A DNA stretch of 64,000 nucleotides from Hevea brasiliensis. Taxonomy: Eukaryota > Streptophyta > Magnoliopsida > Malpighiales > Euphorbiaceae. The notes under the pieces were generated by a model. It did no database searches. It was not told where the DNA came from and worked only from the letters and a program-made list of their open reading frames with translations. Positions 12,313 to 22,591 of this stretch are shown here, in pieces. How positions within the stretch are numbered: position 1 is the stretch's first letter; every line of letters begins with the position of its first letter. The stretch lies in assembly GCF_030052815.1 (NCBI RefSeq), contig NC_079504.1:55617502-55681501 (forward strand), read 5' to 3'. The position numbers and the translations under genes were made by a program.

Positions 12313-13225
12313 GCTAGTAACTAATATATATATGTATTGTTTGACCTAGGGTCTTCATACTTTTATGTTAGTACCAGTATTGTTTGACTTCCTGCTGTCC
12401 CTCATATAAAAAAAAAAATTTGTTAGTTACCTAAAAGTAAGTTATAGTAATGGAATTGCTCTAGATGAGGGCACAGATGTTATAGTTAGTAATTGTCAAT
12501 GGATATTGTAATCAGAATAAGTCTCGGATATTAGTGAATTCGAAAAGGATAAGAGATAAGAAAGTTTGATCTATTGGAATGTATCGTAGTAACTATGCAA
12601 TGTTCTTGATGTTTATACTGTAAGCTGTAGATTACAGTACTGACTTGAGATTCTTGTGTAGAGCTACGTACTACTCGATAGTACACCAAGATGAGAATAG
12701 TTGCCAACTGCATCTGTTTTGGTATAGTTATGCCAGGACAGAATTTAATTGTTGGAAATAAGTTTGAAAATCCTACTTAGAGAGTTAAAACTCAAAAGTT
12801 AGAATATCAAAAGGCTATACTTTAATACAAAAGGAAGCAAGTTATAGAATATTAATCGATAAGAGGAGCTGTGGAAGTAAAAATTTGAACAGTTGGTTCA
12901 AATATAACAAAGAAATGTTACGAATGTGAGTAAGATTGTTGACTAGAATGGTCAGAGGACCAATGACTAGATAAATAATTCTAATACAACCATAATGGTC
13001 ATTCAAGAAGGGAACATGAATCGAAATATTAGACAGAATGATAGTAAGAGAAGATTGGTGTTATACAAACAAATTAAATGTTGTATTAGATTGTTAAAAG
13101 TCTTATACAAATTCGAGGGAAAGAAGATTATATGATCATATAGAAAGGAGAAAATAAACGTATGACTATTGTAAGATGGCTATTGGGTAAAATTTTGCGG
13201 ACGAAATTTATTAGGGGGGGAGAAT
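12313..13225 (+). other. Non-coding tail of family-C internal region, unit 1
   Basis: Starts with a decayed protease remnant and then has about 850 bp with no recognisable RT, RNase H or integrase. It ends with the AAATTT..CGGACGAAATTT motif and a poly-G purine tract (13212-13222) directly before LTR 2. The same tail occurs in unit 2, so pol was missing before the tandem formed. Confidence 0.85.
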
Positions 13226-14758
13226 TGTAACACCCCTATGTTCGGTAGTGCGTTCTACTGTTCCGGTGACCAGTGTCTATCCCGACAGCTAGGATGCCTA
13301 GAACTACATCTAAATGTTAGTGAGGAGACATAAAATAATGAAATACAAGAAAGGAAAATATAAGAAAAATAAAGAAAAAATAATAGCAATGAAATATAAC
13401 CAAGTTAAACGAGCCAAAAACCGTAGCGATGGGTGAACGCACTGGGAAGTTGCGGCGAGGACCGTTGACTAGCCCTGGACTGCGAGGAACCCTAAAAAAT
13501 ATTTTTAGGACTTAAATAAATGTCTATTGAAGTATAAATATCATTAGAAAGAGCAAAGAAAAATTAATTAATTAGTACAAAGAAAAACGGGAAATCGAGA
13601 AAACGACAAAACTCGATGTTACTGAAAAATCGGGAATGCAACCCGAACAAGGGCATTGTGGTCATTTGACACCCCGAGTTATTTTTTGACCTAAATTTCC
13701 ATTAAAAATACATGATATTACACTTGGAAAATGTCATGAAAAATTAAATTGGTGGTACCTAATTCAATTAGCAAAAGATAGGAGCTTAATATGAGAATTT
13801 GGAAATTTAAGAATAAACAAACATTAAATCTCCACTTAGTGGTCCACTAACACCTAAAGTGGACCATTAACCTTCATTTTGGACAGCAAAAACTCACCTT
13901 CTTCAACATTGCAAAAAACCAGCCGAAAATGGAAGAAAGGAATTCCTCCATTGCTGAATTCATGCAAGCTTCCATTTCCCATGATCCAAGCCATTTTTCC
14001 ACTTGATTCCTTCACTAAAATTGTTCTACACCACTTGGACAGTAGATAGGCAGCAAGAAAATCAAGTTTTGGTGAAGTTTTGAAGAGTTTCAAAAGTGGT
14101 AAGTATATATCTTTTATTATTGTTTCATTAAACCTTGTGAGGATGTTATGGGTAATTGAATTGTGGAAGGATTTTTGAAGTTTGATGAGTTAAGGGAGAG
14201 GTATATTTTTGGCAGCCATGGAACTTCAATAAGGGCAGTTTATCCTTGCATGTAAATGGTAGATTAAAGTGTTGATGAAGTGTTTATGTGTGTAGGAATA
14301 AATTGGATAATGTATACTAAATGTGTGTGTGATTGTACACTTGATTTTGGAAGCTTTGAAGTAATTGAAAGAGATGTACAATTCAGCAAACTTGAAGTGT
14401 GGGCCAAAATATGTTATTTCATGATTTGGTTTATGGAATTATATGGTTGAATTATGGTGCTTGTTATGGCAGCTTGTATATGTGTATAAAGGTTTGAGTT
14501 TGAACATGTAAATGAGCTTGTCATGTGGTTAAATTGTTTGTAATTTGAACTTGGAAAATTCTGTACTATAATGTGCATATTGAGTGTGGTTATAAGCTGC
14601 AAAAATGACCACAAATGTGAATTAAAATGTGTTTATGTTATGGTACAAACCAGAAATGGCATGAAGGAAATGATTTGGTAAGTGTTAAATGTGTAATTGA
14701 TAAGTGGTGAATAATGTACAATAGGGCAGTGTATATTTTGAGCTTAGAACCTTAAGTG

Positions 14759-15250
14759 TGTGACTCCAATTGGTATGAGACCAATTGAAGGTGAAACTAG
14801 GCACAAAATGTGCCAACTTTCATGAAGGAAGCTTACCAAAATTCTGCCTAGAAGATGACTTGAAAAATGACCAAATCCGGATAAGTGCTTTAAAATTCTG
14901 AAAATTGACCATTTGGGCAGCAGTTGGTATTTTGGCCATAACTAACTCAAAATAGGTCCAATTGACCTGAAATTTTTACCATGAATAGTTTAGACATATA
15001 TCTACAATTCTTATGAAGGCACTAACACCCAGAAATGATCACAAGCAAGTCAAATAGCTTGCACAATTTCGGGTACCAAAACTGGCCAAACCAAAAGTGA
15101 CCTAAAAATGACCTAAAGTTACCATTTTGGTACATTCTGTCCAGCATTGGTAAATTGACCATAACATGGTCTACACAACTTAGAATGACCTGAAATTTTC
15201 CCCCGCATGCAATAAGATATAGACCTACAAGTTTGAAGTTTGGACCAAAA
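14759..15250 (+). repeat. Threefold degenerate ~200-bp module in family-C LTR 2
   Basis: Three paragraphs at about 14759-14845, 14933-15043 and 15155-15250 share CCATAACT, GGTCCAATTGACCTGAAAT-like and AACTTTCATGAAG-like stretches in the same order, about 190-210 bp apart. They match the modules seen in family-A and family-B LTRs. LTR 1 and most of LTR 3 have lost them by deletion. Confidence 0.5.
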
Positions 15251-15999
15251 CCCGAAAACCGAGGGAACTAGGTCATCCAGCTAGGTCAAATTAGTATACC
15301 GAAATCCGGCAAATTGCAATAAAATGCAATATACTTGAAAATGAATTTGGTAACATGTACTAACACTAAAAGGCTATTAAATGTGACATATTGGTAACAT
15401 TAGAATTGACTCACTTAGAGTGCATCAAGAGTCAATATTATAGGTTGACTAATGAAATGAATTGAAGGGAATAGTACCAAAAAAATTTAAATATTGGATT
15501 TTATTGTTAGAAACAAATTCATTGAGTACTGAAACACTTTAAATTATATGTTTCAGTTGAAAAGGATATTGAGAAGCATAAGGAACACTGAGTCAGGGCC
15601 AAGAGGCATATATCAGAGGTTTGTGCACAATAGTTATTTCTTTTGAATTTTTCAATTGAAATAAATTATGATTATTTGTATGTTATTATTTTAAATTGTG
15701 TTTGTGCATAATAATTTTGATTTCTTATTTTCTACTTAAAAATTTATTTGAACATTATAGTTTTAAATTGTGTCTAAGCATAATACTTTTTATATTCACT
15801 GCTTTTGCTAGAAAATTTATTTGGAGAATTGCGTTAGAATAATATTTTATTGTTTTGGCTTTGAGAATCTTATTTGGAAATTATTGTATTGCCTACTTTA
15901 CAAATGGAAATTTTGAGATAAAATGTGATTTGGGAATTGTATGAAATATTGTGATTTGAAATTTTTTTTATTCACACTTGGCATGACACTGTTATTATA

Positions 16000-16144
16000 T
16001 TCCTCCCTCTTTGACTTATTAGTCTGGGGTGAGTGTGATTATGTTCCTCCCTCTTTGACTTGTCAGTCTGAGGTGAGTGTAGAAGAGTACTCATTATTTA
16101 GCTAGCTTCCTCCCTCATTGATTTCGATTATTGGGGTGAGTGTG
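16000..16144 (+). repeat. Three CCTCCCTC / GGGTGAGTG units in family-C LTR 2
   Basis: Units at about 16000-16040, 16044-16080 and 16107-16144 each run TTCCTCCCTC..TTGA..GGTGAGTGT. Each unit can fold on itself (CCTC pairing with GGGTGAG-like sequence). LTR 3 has equivalent units near 20808-20953. Confidence 0.65.
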
Positions 16145-16201
16145 TCTTGTCGTAGTGTACAACACGGCATGTGCGGAAAAAATTGTGTCATGGCCTAAAT
16201 T

Positions 16202-16483
16202 GTGTTATCAATTGGCAACACTGTGCCATTCAGTTATTTGATCAAATTGTGTTATTGATGGGCAAAACTGTATTATTCAGTTATTTGATCAGATGGTGCT
16301 ATTGATTGGCAAAACTGTATTATTCATTTATTTGATCAAATAGTGTTATTGATTGACAAAACTGTATTATTCAGTTATTTGATCAAATGGTGTTATTGAT
16401 TGGCAACACTGTATTATTCAGTTATTTGATCAAATAGTGTTATTGATTGGCAAAACTCTATTATTCAATTGTTTGATCAAATT
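16202..16483 (+). repeat. 47-bp tandem repeat, 6 units, family-C LTR 2
   Basis: Six consecutive 47-bp units, each starting GTGTTATTGATTGGCAA or a close variant and ending TTTGATCAAAT plus one base. LTR 3 has four units of the same repeat (21010-21197). Confidence 0.92.
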
Positions 16484-16590
16484 TGTGTTTTATGAACTTT
16501 GTAAATTGTGAAATGGAATTGTGAATTATTTGATTTGTGAATTGTCAATAAAAGATTTATATATCGCAATTCAAATTGTTATTGTGCACC

Positions 16591-16611
16591 ACTGAGTAAA
16601 TTTTACTCAGT
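16591..16611 (+). other. Perfect palindrome / stem-loop in family-C LTR 2
   Basis: ACTGAGTAAA-T-TTTACTCAGT: two 10-bp arms around one base. The LTR 3 copy (21305-21325) has one arm-end change. A related stem with compensating changes occurs in family-B LTRs (CTAAGCA..TGCTTAG), each followed within about 25 bp by a CGCAG sequence. Confidence 0.7.
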
Positions 16612-17264
16612 GATAGCTTTTCATTGCTGTCGCAGGTAGATAGACTGACAAGGCAGCAGACTAGGCTGCTAATGCTATATTGAGAGTTCATCGGGTATAT
16701 TGAGTATACCATATTTTGCATTTTGTATTGTAATGTATGTTCACTATATGTATATAGTGTTCTTGGTTTTGAGCAGTTGTAAATTAAAATTGTACATTAA
16801 AGTTGTAAACTAAATTGGTAAATTATTTTGGTTTGTAAATATTGTGATATATTTCTTTTATCTCAGCTTTTAAAAACACTGGAAAATTATTGTGGATTGA
16901 GTAGACAAATGTTGAGAAACTTATTGTGTTGTTTTGGATGTTGGAGTTTGAGATTGAGAAATATATTTGAAGTGCTTTTTATAGGTTTTTAAAGAACTGT
17001 TTTATTCAAATTACAGAGGGCACTCTGCCAAAATTTTTGCAGAAATTTTTGATTATTTAAATGTGTTAGCTGTTTCACTTCAGTTCAAAAAAAAATTTTT
17101 AACACCTGTAAATAGTGCTCACCACTGTAAAAAGAAGTAAGAAAAGTTTTAAAATCTCTTGTAGTGTATTTAATGGGTTATCAGGAGACGAAGTTGGTAA
17201 TTCATTAGGTATACTACTGGATCATGTTATGCCTTACGGAGGGGTAGGGTGTGACATGTTTTAG

Positions 17265-17276
17265 TGGTATCAGAGC
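17265..17276 (+). promoter_or_regulatory. Primer-binding site, family C unit 2
   Basis: TGGTATCAGAGC (initiator-Met tRNA type), 8 bp after the end of LTR 2, same spacing as unit 1. Confidence 0.92.
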
Positions 17277-17445
17277 TAGTTTTTAAATTCTATTTTCAAC
17301 TATAATTAGAATATTCTTTCTTCATAATACAACTGCTCAATGTCATTGTTTGATACAAACAGTACATTACATTATAAATATGCACTAACGGGAGGAAATC
17401 TCCTTGTGTTATTTGTTTAGGAGGTCTAAGATCCTCGAATTGACT

Positions 17446-18728
17446 ATGGAAGAGGGTGATCGTTCAGTCGATCAATCGATAGAGGCTGAGGTGCAAGGGG
17501 ATGCCCCAGCCCTACACAATGTCAGTGTATCAGCCGCACCAGCCCCTTCAGTACCGCAGTTCCCTACTCAGTTCGCTCAGCAGATGGCTGCAATATTCCA
17601 ACAGATGGCTGGTAACATGCCTACTCAAGTCCCACTACAGACACCAGTGGTACAACCACAGTCTTCTGCTAGGCAGTATGACATATTGATGAAATATGGG
17701 GCTATTGAGTTCAAGGGGACAGTAGATCCTCTAGAGGCAGAACAGTGTTTAGAAAGAATGGCTAGGGTGTTCAAGAAACTGCACTGCACAGAGGAGCTCA
17801 GATTTGAATATTCAGTGTCTCTGCTACAGGGGGATGCATATGACTGGTGGAAAACCATTCCCCATAATCTGGTAGAACCTTCAGTGCTAACATGGAATGA
17901 TTTTCTATGGGAGTTCAGATAGAAATATGTCCTTGATGCTTATGTGGACCAGAAGCTGCAAGAGTTCCTAAGTCTAAAAAGGGGAGTAGATCGGTGGCTG
18001 AATATGAAAGGGAATTTTCCCTCCTGAGCCATTATGCAGTAAGTCTACTTTCTACCAGTAAGGAGAGATGTAAGAGGTTTAAAATCAGCTTGAAGCCTAG
18101 TATCAGATTACAAGTGGTCGGATTCAAACATAACAACTTCTCTGAGCTTATTTCTCGAGCATTAGAATTAGAAAGAATTGAATCTGAAGTGGCCCCTAAG
18201 AAAAAGAAATCAGAGAAGATAGACAAAGAGGAAAAGTCAGTAGAACAGAGTTCCAGTGGTCCTACTGGAAAGAGAAAAAACTTTGGGGCACACAACACAG
18301 GTAGTAAGAAGTCCGGTAGAGATAGATCTTCTGGACAGAAACCACCTCGATCCGATCAGCAAACTCAACAGAAACCCAGAAATGCGTTGTCAGATCGACT
18401 TTGTGAAACTTGTGGTAAACCACATAATGGGTTATGTTATAGAGCCATAGGAGCATGTTTCAATTGTGGAGAGATTGGTCATTTTGCTAGGGATTGTATA
18501 AATCCACGTCGTTCTGAATCATTTACTACACTAAAGGGGTCAACCCAAGTTTCTACCCCAAATAGTTCACCATCAGTTAGTAGAGGCAAAGATAGAAGTA
18601 GGGGTAGTACACCTAGAAGTCAGAGAACTGTGAATCAGCCAGAACAAGGTGATGCTTCAGCTAGAGTATACGCTATACAATAGAGGGAAGAGGCTGAGAC
18701 TTTTGACATCATTGCTGGTACTCTCTAA
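17446..18728 (+). pseudogene. Family-C gag pseudogene, unit 2 (better preserved)
   Basis: ATG at 17446 (MEEGDRSVDQS). Open to 17919, where TAG at 17920 replaces an expected residue after LWEFR. A one-base loss near 17978 then shifts the frame, and the rest is open from 17994 to 18683. Domains: gag core (DPLEAEQ..SLLQGDAYDWWKTIP, about 17720-17860), a second helical part (AEYEREFSLLSHYAVS), a lysine/serine-rich linker, then CETCGKPHNGLC and CFNCGEIGHFARDC zinc-binding motifs (about 18400-18500) and an Arg/Ser-rich tail. TAG near 18681 and TAA near 18726 cut it off just at the protease start. Only two or three lesions separate it from an intact gag, fewer than in unit 1. It is structural protein only; no polymerase follows. 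Confidence 0.92.
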
Positions 18729-19641
18729 GCTAGTAACTAATATATATATATGTATTGTTTGACCTAGGGTCTGCATACTTTTATGTTAGTACCAGTATTG
18801 TTTGCCTTCCTGCTGTCCCTCATATAAAAAAAAAATTGTTAGTTACCTAAAAGTAAGTTATAGTAATGGAATTGCTCTAGATGAGGGCAAAGATGTTATA
18901 GTTAGTAATTGTCAATGGATATTGTAATCAGAATAAGTCTTGGATATTAGTGAATTCGAAAAGGATAAGAGATAGGAAAGTTTGATCTATTGGAATGTAT
19001 CGTAGTAACTATGCAATGTTCTTGATGTTTATACTGTAAGCTGCAGATTACAGTACTGACTTGAGATTCTTGTGTAGAGCTACGTACTACTCGATAGTAC
19101 ACCAAGATGAGAATAATTGCCAACGGCATCTATTTTGGTATAGTTATGCCAGGACAGAATTTAATTATTGGAAATAAGTTTGAAAATCCTACTTGGAAAG
19201 TTAAAACTCAAAAGTTAGAATATCGAAAAGCTATAGTTTAATACAAAAGGAAGCAAGTAATAGAATATTAATCGATAAGAAGAGCTGTGGAAGTAAAAAT
19301 TTGAACAGTTGGTTCAGATATAACAAAAAAATGTTACGAATGTGAGTAAGATTATTGACTAGAATGGTCAAAGGGCCAATAACTAGATAAATAATTCTAA
19401 TACGACCATAATGGTCATTCAAGAAGGGAACATGAATCGAAATATTAGACAGAACGATTGTAAGAGAAGATTGGTGTTATACAAACAAATTAAATGTTGT
19501 ATTAAATTGTTAAAAGTCTTATACAAATTCGAGGGAAAGAAGATTATACGATCATATAGAAAGGAGAAAATAAACGTCTGACTATTGTAAGATGGCTATT
19601 GGGTAAAATTTCGCGGACGAAATTTATTAGGGGGGGAGAAT
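18729..19641 (+). other. Non-coding tail of family-C internal region, unit 2
   Basis: Near-identical to 12313-13225. No pol domain on either strand. It ends with AAATTTCGCGGACGAAATTT (19608-19627) and the G-rich PPT (19630-19640) before LTR 3. Confidence 0.85.
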
Positions 19642-20010
19642 TGTAACACCCCTATGTTCGGTAGTGCGTTCTACTGTTCTAGTGACCAGTGTCTGTCCCG
19701 ACAGCTAGGATGCCTAGAAATACATCTAAATGTTAGTAAGGAGACATAAAATAATGAAATACAAGAAAGGAAAATACAAGAAAAATAAAGAAAAAATAAT
19801 AGCAATGAAATGTAACCAAGTTAAACGAGCCAAAAACCGTAACGATGGGTGAACGCACCGGGAAGTTGCGGCGAGGACCGTTCACTAGCCCTGGACCGCG
19901 AGGAACCCTGGAAAATATTTTTAGGACTTAAATAAATGTCTATTGAAGTATAAATATCATTAGAAAGAGCAAAGAAAAATTAATTAATTAGTACAAACAA
20001 AAACGAGAAA

Positions 20011-20112
20011 TCGAGAAAACGACAAAACTCGATGTTACTGAAAAATCGAGAATGCGACAAAACTCGATGTTACCGAAATTGAGAAAACGACAAAACTCGA
20101 TGCTACCGAAAT
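20011..20112 (+). repeat. 34-bp tandem triplication at the LTR 3 deletion junction
   Basis: Three units of 33-35 bp, each containing CGACAAAACTCGATG, lie at 20011-20045, 20046-20079 and 20080-20112. LTRs 1 and 2 have a single unit here. Confidence 0.85.
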
Positions 20113-21009
20113 CCTAAAAATTGCAATAAAATGCAATATACTTGAAAATGAATTTGGTAACACGTACTAACACTAAAAGGCTATTAAATGTGACATATTG
20201 GTAACATTAGAATTGACTCACTTTGAGTGCATCAAGGGTCAATATTATAGGTTGACTAATGAAATGAATTGAAGGGAATAGTACCATGAAAATTTAAATA
20301 TTGGATTTTATTGTTAGAAACAAATTCATTGAGTACTGAAACACTTTAAATTGTGTGTTTCAGTTGAAAAGGATATTGAGAAGCATAAGGAACACTGAGT
20401 TAGGGCCAAGAGGCATATATCAGAGGTTTGTGCACAATAGTTATTTCTTTTGAATTTTTCAATTGAAATAAATTATGATTATTTGTATATTATTATTTTA
20501 AATTGTGTTTGTGCACAATAATTTTTATTTCTTATTTTCTACTTAAAAATTTATTTAAACATTATAGTTTTAAATTGTGTCTGTGCACAATACTTTTTAT
20601 ATTCACTGCTTTTGCTAGAAAATTTATTTGGAGAATTGAGTTATGAATAATTTTTTATTGTTTTGGCTTTGAGAATCTTATTTGAAAATTATTGTGTTGC
20701 CTACTTTGCAAATGAAAATTTTGAGATAAAATGTGATTTGGGAATTGTATGAAATATTGTGATTTGGAATTTTTTTGATTCACACTTGGCATGACACTGT
20801 TATTATATTCCTCTCTCTTTGACTTATTAGTCTAGGGTGAGTGTGATTATGTTCCTCTCTCTTTGACTTGTCAGTCTGAGGTGAGTGTAGATGAGTACTC
20901 ATTATTTAGCTAGCTTCCTCCCTCATTGATTTCAATTATTGGGGTGAGTGTGTCTTGTCGTTATGTACAACACGGCATGTGCAAAAAAAATTGTGTCATG
21001 GCCTAATTT

Positions 21010-21197
21010 GTGTTATCAATTGGCAACACTGTGTTATTTAGTTATTTGATCAAATGGTGTTATTGATGGTCAAAACTGTACTATTCAGTTATTTGATCAA
21101 ATGGTGTTATTGATTGGCAAAACTGTATTATTCAGTTATTTGATCAAATGGTGTTATTGATTGGCAACACTGTATTATTCAATTGTTTGATCAAATT
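21010..21197 (+). repeat. 47-bp tandem repeat, 4 units, family-C LTR 3
   Basis: Four units of the repeat described in LTR 2. First and last units keep their distinctive variants (TTATCAATT at the start, CAATTGTTTGATC at the end), so the difference of two units is internal. Confidence 0.92.
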
Positions 21198-21974
21198 TGT
21201 GTTATATGAACTTTGTAAATTGTGAAATGGAATTGTGAATTATTTGATTTGTGAATTGTCAATAAAAGATTTATATATCGCATTTCAAATTGTTATTGTG
21301 CACCACTGAGTAAATTTTACTCAGCGATAGCTTTTCATTGCTGTCGCAGGTAGACAGACTGGCAGGGCAGTAGACTAGGCTGCTAATGCTATATTGAGAG
21401 TTCATTGGGTAGATTGAGTATACCATATTTTGCATTTTGTATTGTAATGTATGTTCACTGTATGTGTATAGTGTTCTTGATTTTGAGCAGTTATAAATTA
21501 AAATTGTACATTAAAGTTGTAAACTAAATTTGTAAATTATTTTCGTTTATAAATATTGTGATATGTTTCTTTTATCTCAGCTTTTAAAAACACTGTAAAA
21601 TTATTGTGGATTGAGTAGATAAATGTTGAGAAACTTATTGTGTTGATTTAGATGTTGGACTTTGACTTTGAGAAATATATTTGAAGTGCTTTTTATAGGT
21701 TTTTGAAAAACTGTTTTATTCAAATTACAGAGGGCACTCTACCAAAATTTTTGCAGAAATTGTTAATTATTCAAATGTGTTAGCTGTTTTACTTCAGTTC
21801 AAAAAAAAATTTTAACACCTGCAAATAGTGTTCACCACTGTAAAAAGAAGTAAGAAAAGTTTTAATATCCCTTGTAGTGTATTTAATGGGTTATCAGGAG
21901 ACGAAGTTGGTAATTCATTAGGTATACTACGGGATCATGTTATGCCTTACGGAGAGGTAGGGTGTGACAAGATT

Positions 21975-22552
21975 GGTTGGGAGAATTTTAATGACATCAT
22001 GATGATGTCATAATTCTATTTTCTTTTATTTTCTCTCCATTTCTTGTCTATTTAATTTTAATTAAATTTCTAACAACATTTATTCATATTTTATGTTATG
22101 TAAATTATTTATTTAACTGGACAAGTTGGCCAAAAATAATCTCTAAAGACGAAATGACCAAAATGCCCTCCGTTTGGCTTAACGAGCCAAAATTGTGTGT
22201 ACCGATAGAAAAATTTTTCTAAGCATTTTCTTGGCATTCTAATGCCATAATGACCTCAATGACCCTTCTCTGGAGTCCCAATAATTATTTTATAATTTTT
22301 CCCCGGATCTAGGGTTGCTAACGGCCTTCACCGTCACTTCCCCTTCGGGTTACTCATCCCTGGTATTTCGGCTCGTTTAACCTTAGTGTATTCCGTTTCT
22401 AAAATTTTTCTTGGATTTTTATGAGCATTATTTAGTTTCTTTATAACTTCTCACTCTAGTCTATTTAAAATTTCAAACATTCTAGCTGCCTGGACCGACA
22501 CTGGTCACCGGAAAAGTAGACTGTACGGAGTAGCTAAAATGAGGATGTTACA
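21975..22552 (-). repeat. B1 3' LTR, proximal part
   Basis: Resumes at GGTTGGGAGAATTTTAATGACATC after the duplicated AGATT and ends at GAGGATGTTACA, the reverse of the LTR start TGTAACATCCTC. It matches 40837-41415 of the right-hand LTR. Together with 7036-9574 it gives a complete ~3.1-kb LTR. Confidence 0.92.
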
Positions 22553-22591
22553 ACTCTTCCCCTCTAAGAAAAATTTCGTCCTCGAAATTTA
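22553..22591 (-). promoter_or_regulatory. B1 polypurine tract and pre-PPT palindrome
   Basis: On the minus strand AAATTTCGAGGACGAAATTT (22571-22590) is followed by a TTAGAGGGGAAGAGT purine tract abutting the LTR. In family B the palindrome is also the last codons of pol (GKFRGRNFS then stop). Confidence 0.88.

Larger units (their letters stand above)
13226..17256 (+). repeat. Family-C LTR 2 (4.03 kb, most complete)
   Basis: TGTAACACCCCTATG to GGTGTGACA. It holds, in order, the degenerate module (about 14759-15250), the TTTCAGTTGAAAAGG block near 15550, three CCTCCCTC-type units (16000-16144), six 47-bp repeats (16202-16483), the palindromic stem-loop (16591-16611) and the GTCGCAGGTAG block. 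Being shared by both units it serves as the 3' LTR of unit 1 and the 5' LTR of unit 2. Confidence 0.92.
9575..21969 (+). mobile_element. Family-C gag-only LTR retrotransposon in tandem: LTR-internal-LTR-internal-LTR
   Basis: Three LTRs (9575-10839, 13226-17256, 19642-21969) alternate with two internal regions of 2386 and 2385 bp. Each internal region has a PBS, a gag pseudogene, a non-coding tail and a PPT. Only the outer ends carry a TSD (AGATT at 9570-9574 and 21970-21974). The empty site is preserved in the other B1 LTR at about 40826-40836 (CATTAGATTGGTTGG). A single insertion followed by unequal LTR-LTR exchange explains this. Pol is absent from both units, so the family depended on another element's enzymes. 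The structure resembles the TR-GAG class (terminal repeats plus gag only). Confidence 0.92.
19642..21969 (+). repeat. Family-C LTR 3 (2.33 kb, internally deleted)
   Basis: TGTAACACCCC to GGTGTGACA, followed by the TSD AGATT. It lacks the equivalent of about 13640-15300 of LTR 2. The breakpoint lies at a TACCGAAAT-like match and carries a 34-bp unit repeated three times. It keeps four 47-bp units and the stem-loop. Confidence 0.92.

Noticed and set aside
16202..16483. Regularly spaced repeats considered as a CRISPR array
   Set aside because: Units are contiguous 47-bp tandem repeats with no unique spacers, in a plant LTR.
9575..21969. Family C as two independent adjacent insertions
   Set aside because: There is no TSD around the middle LTR and it is shared by both units. 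A single insertion expanded by LTR exchange needs fewer events.
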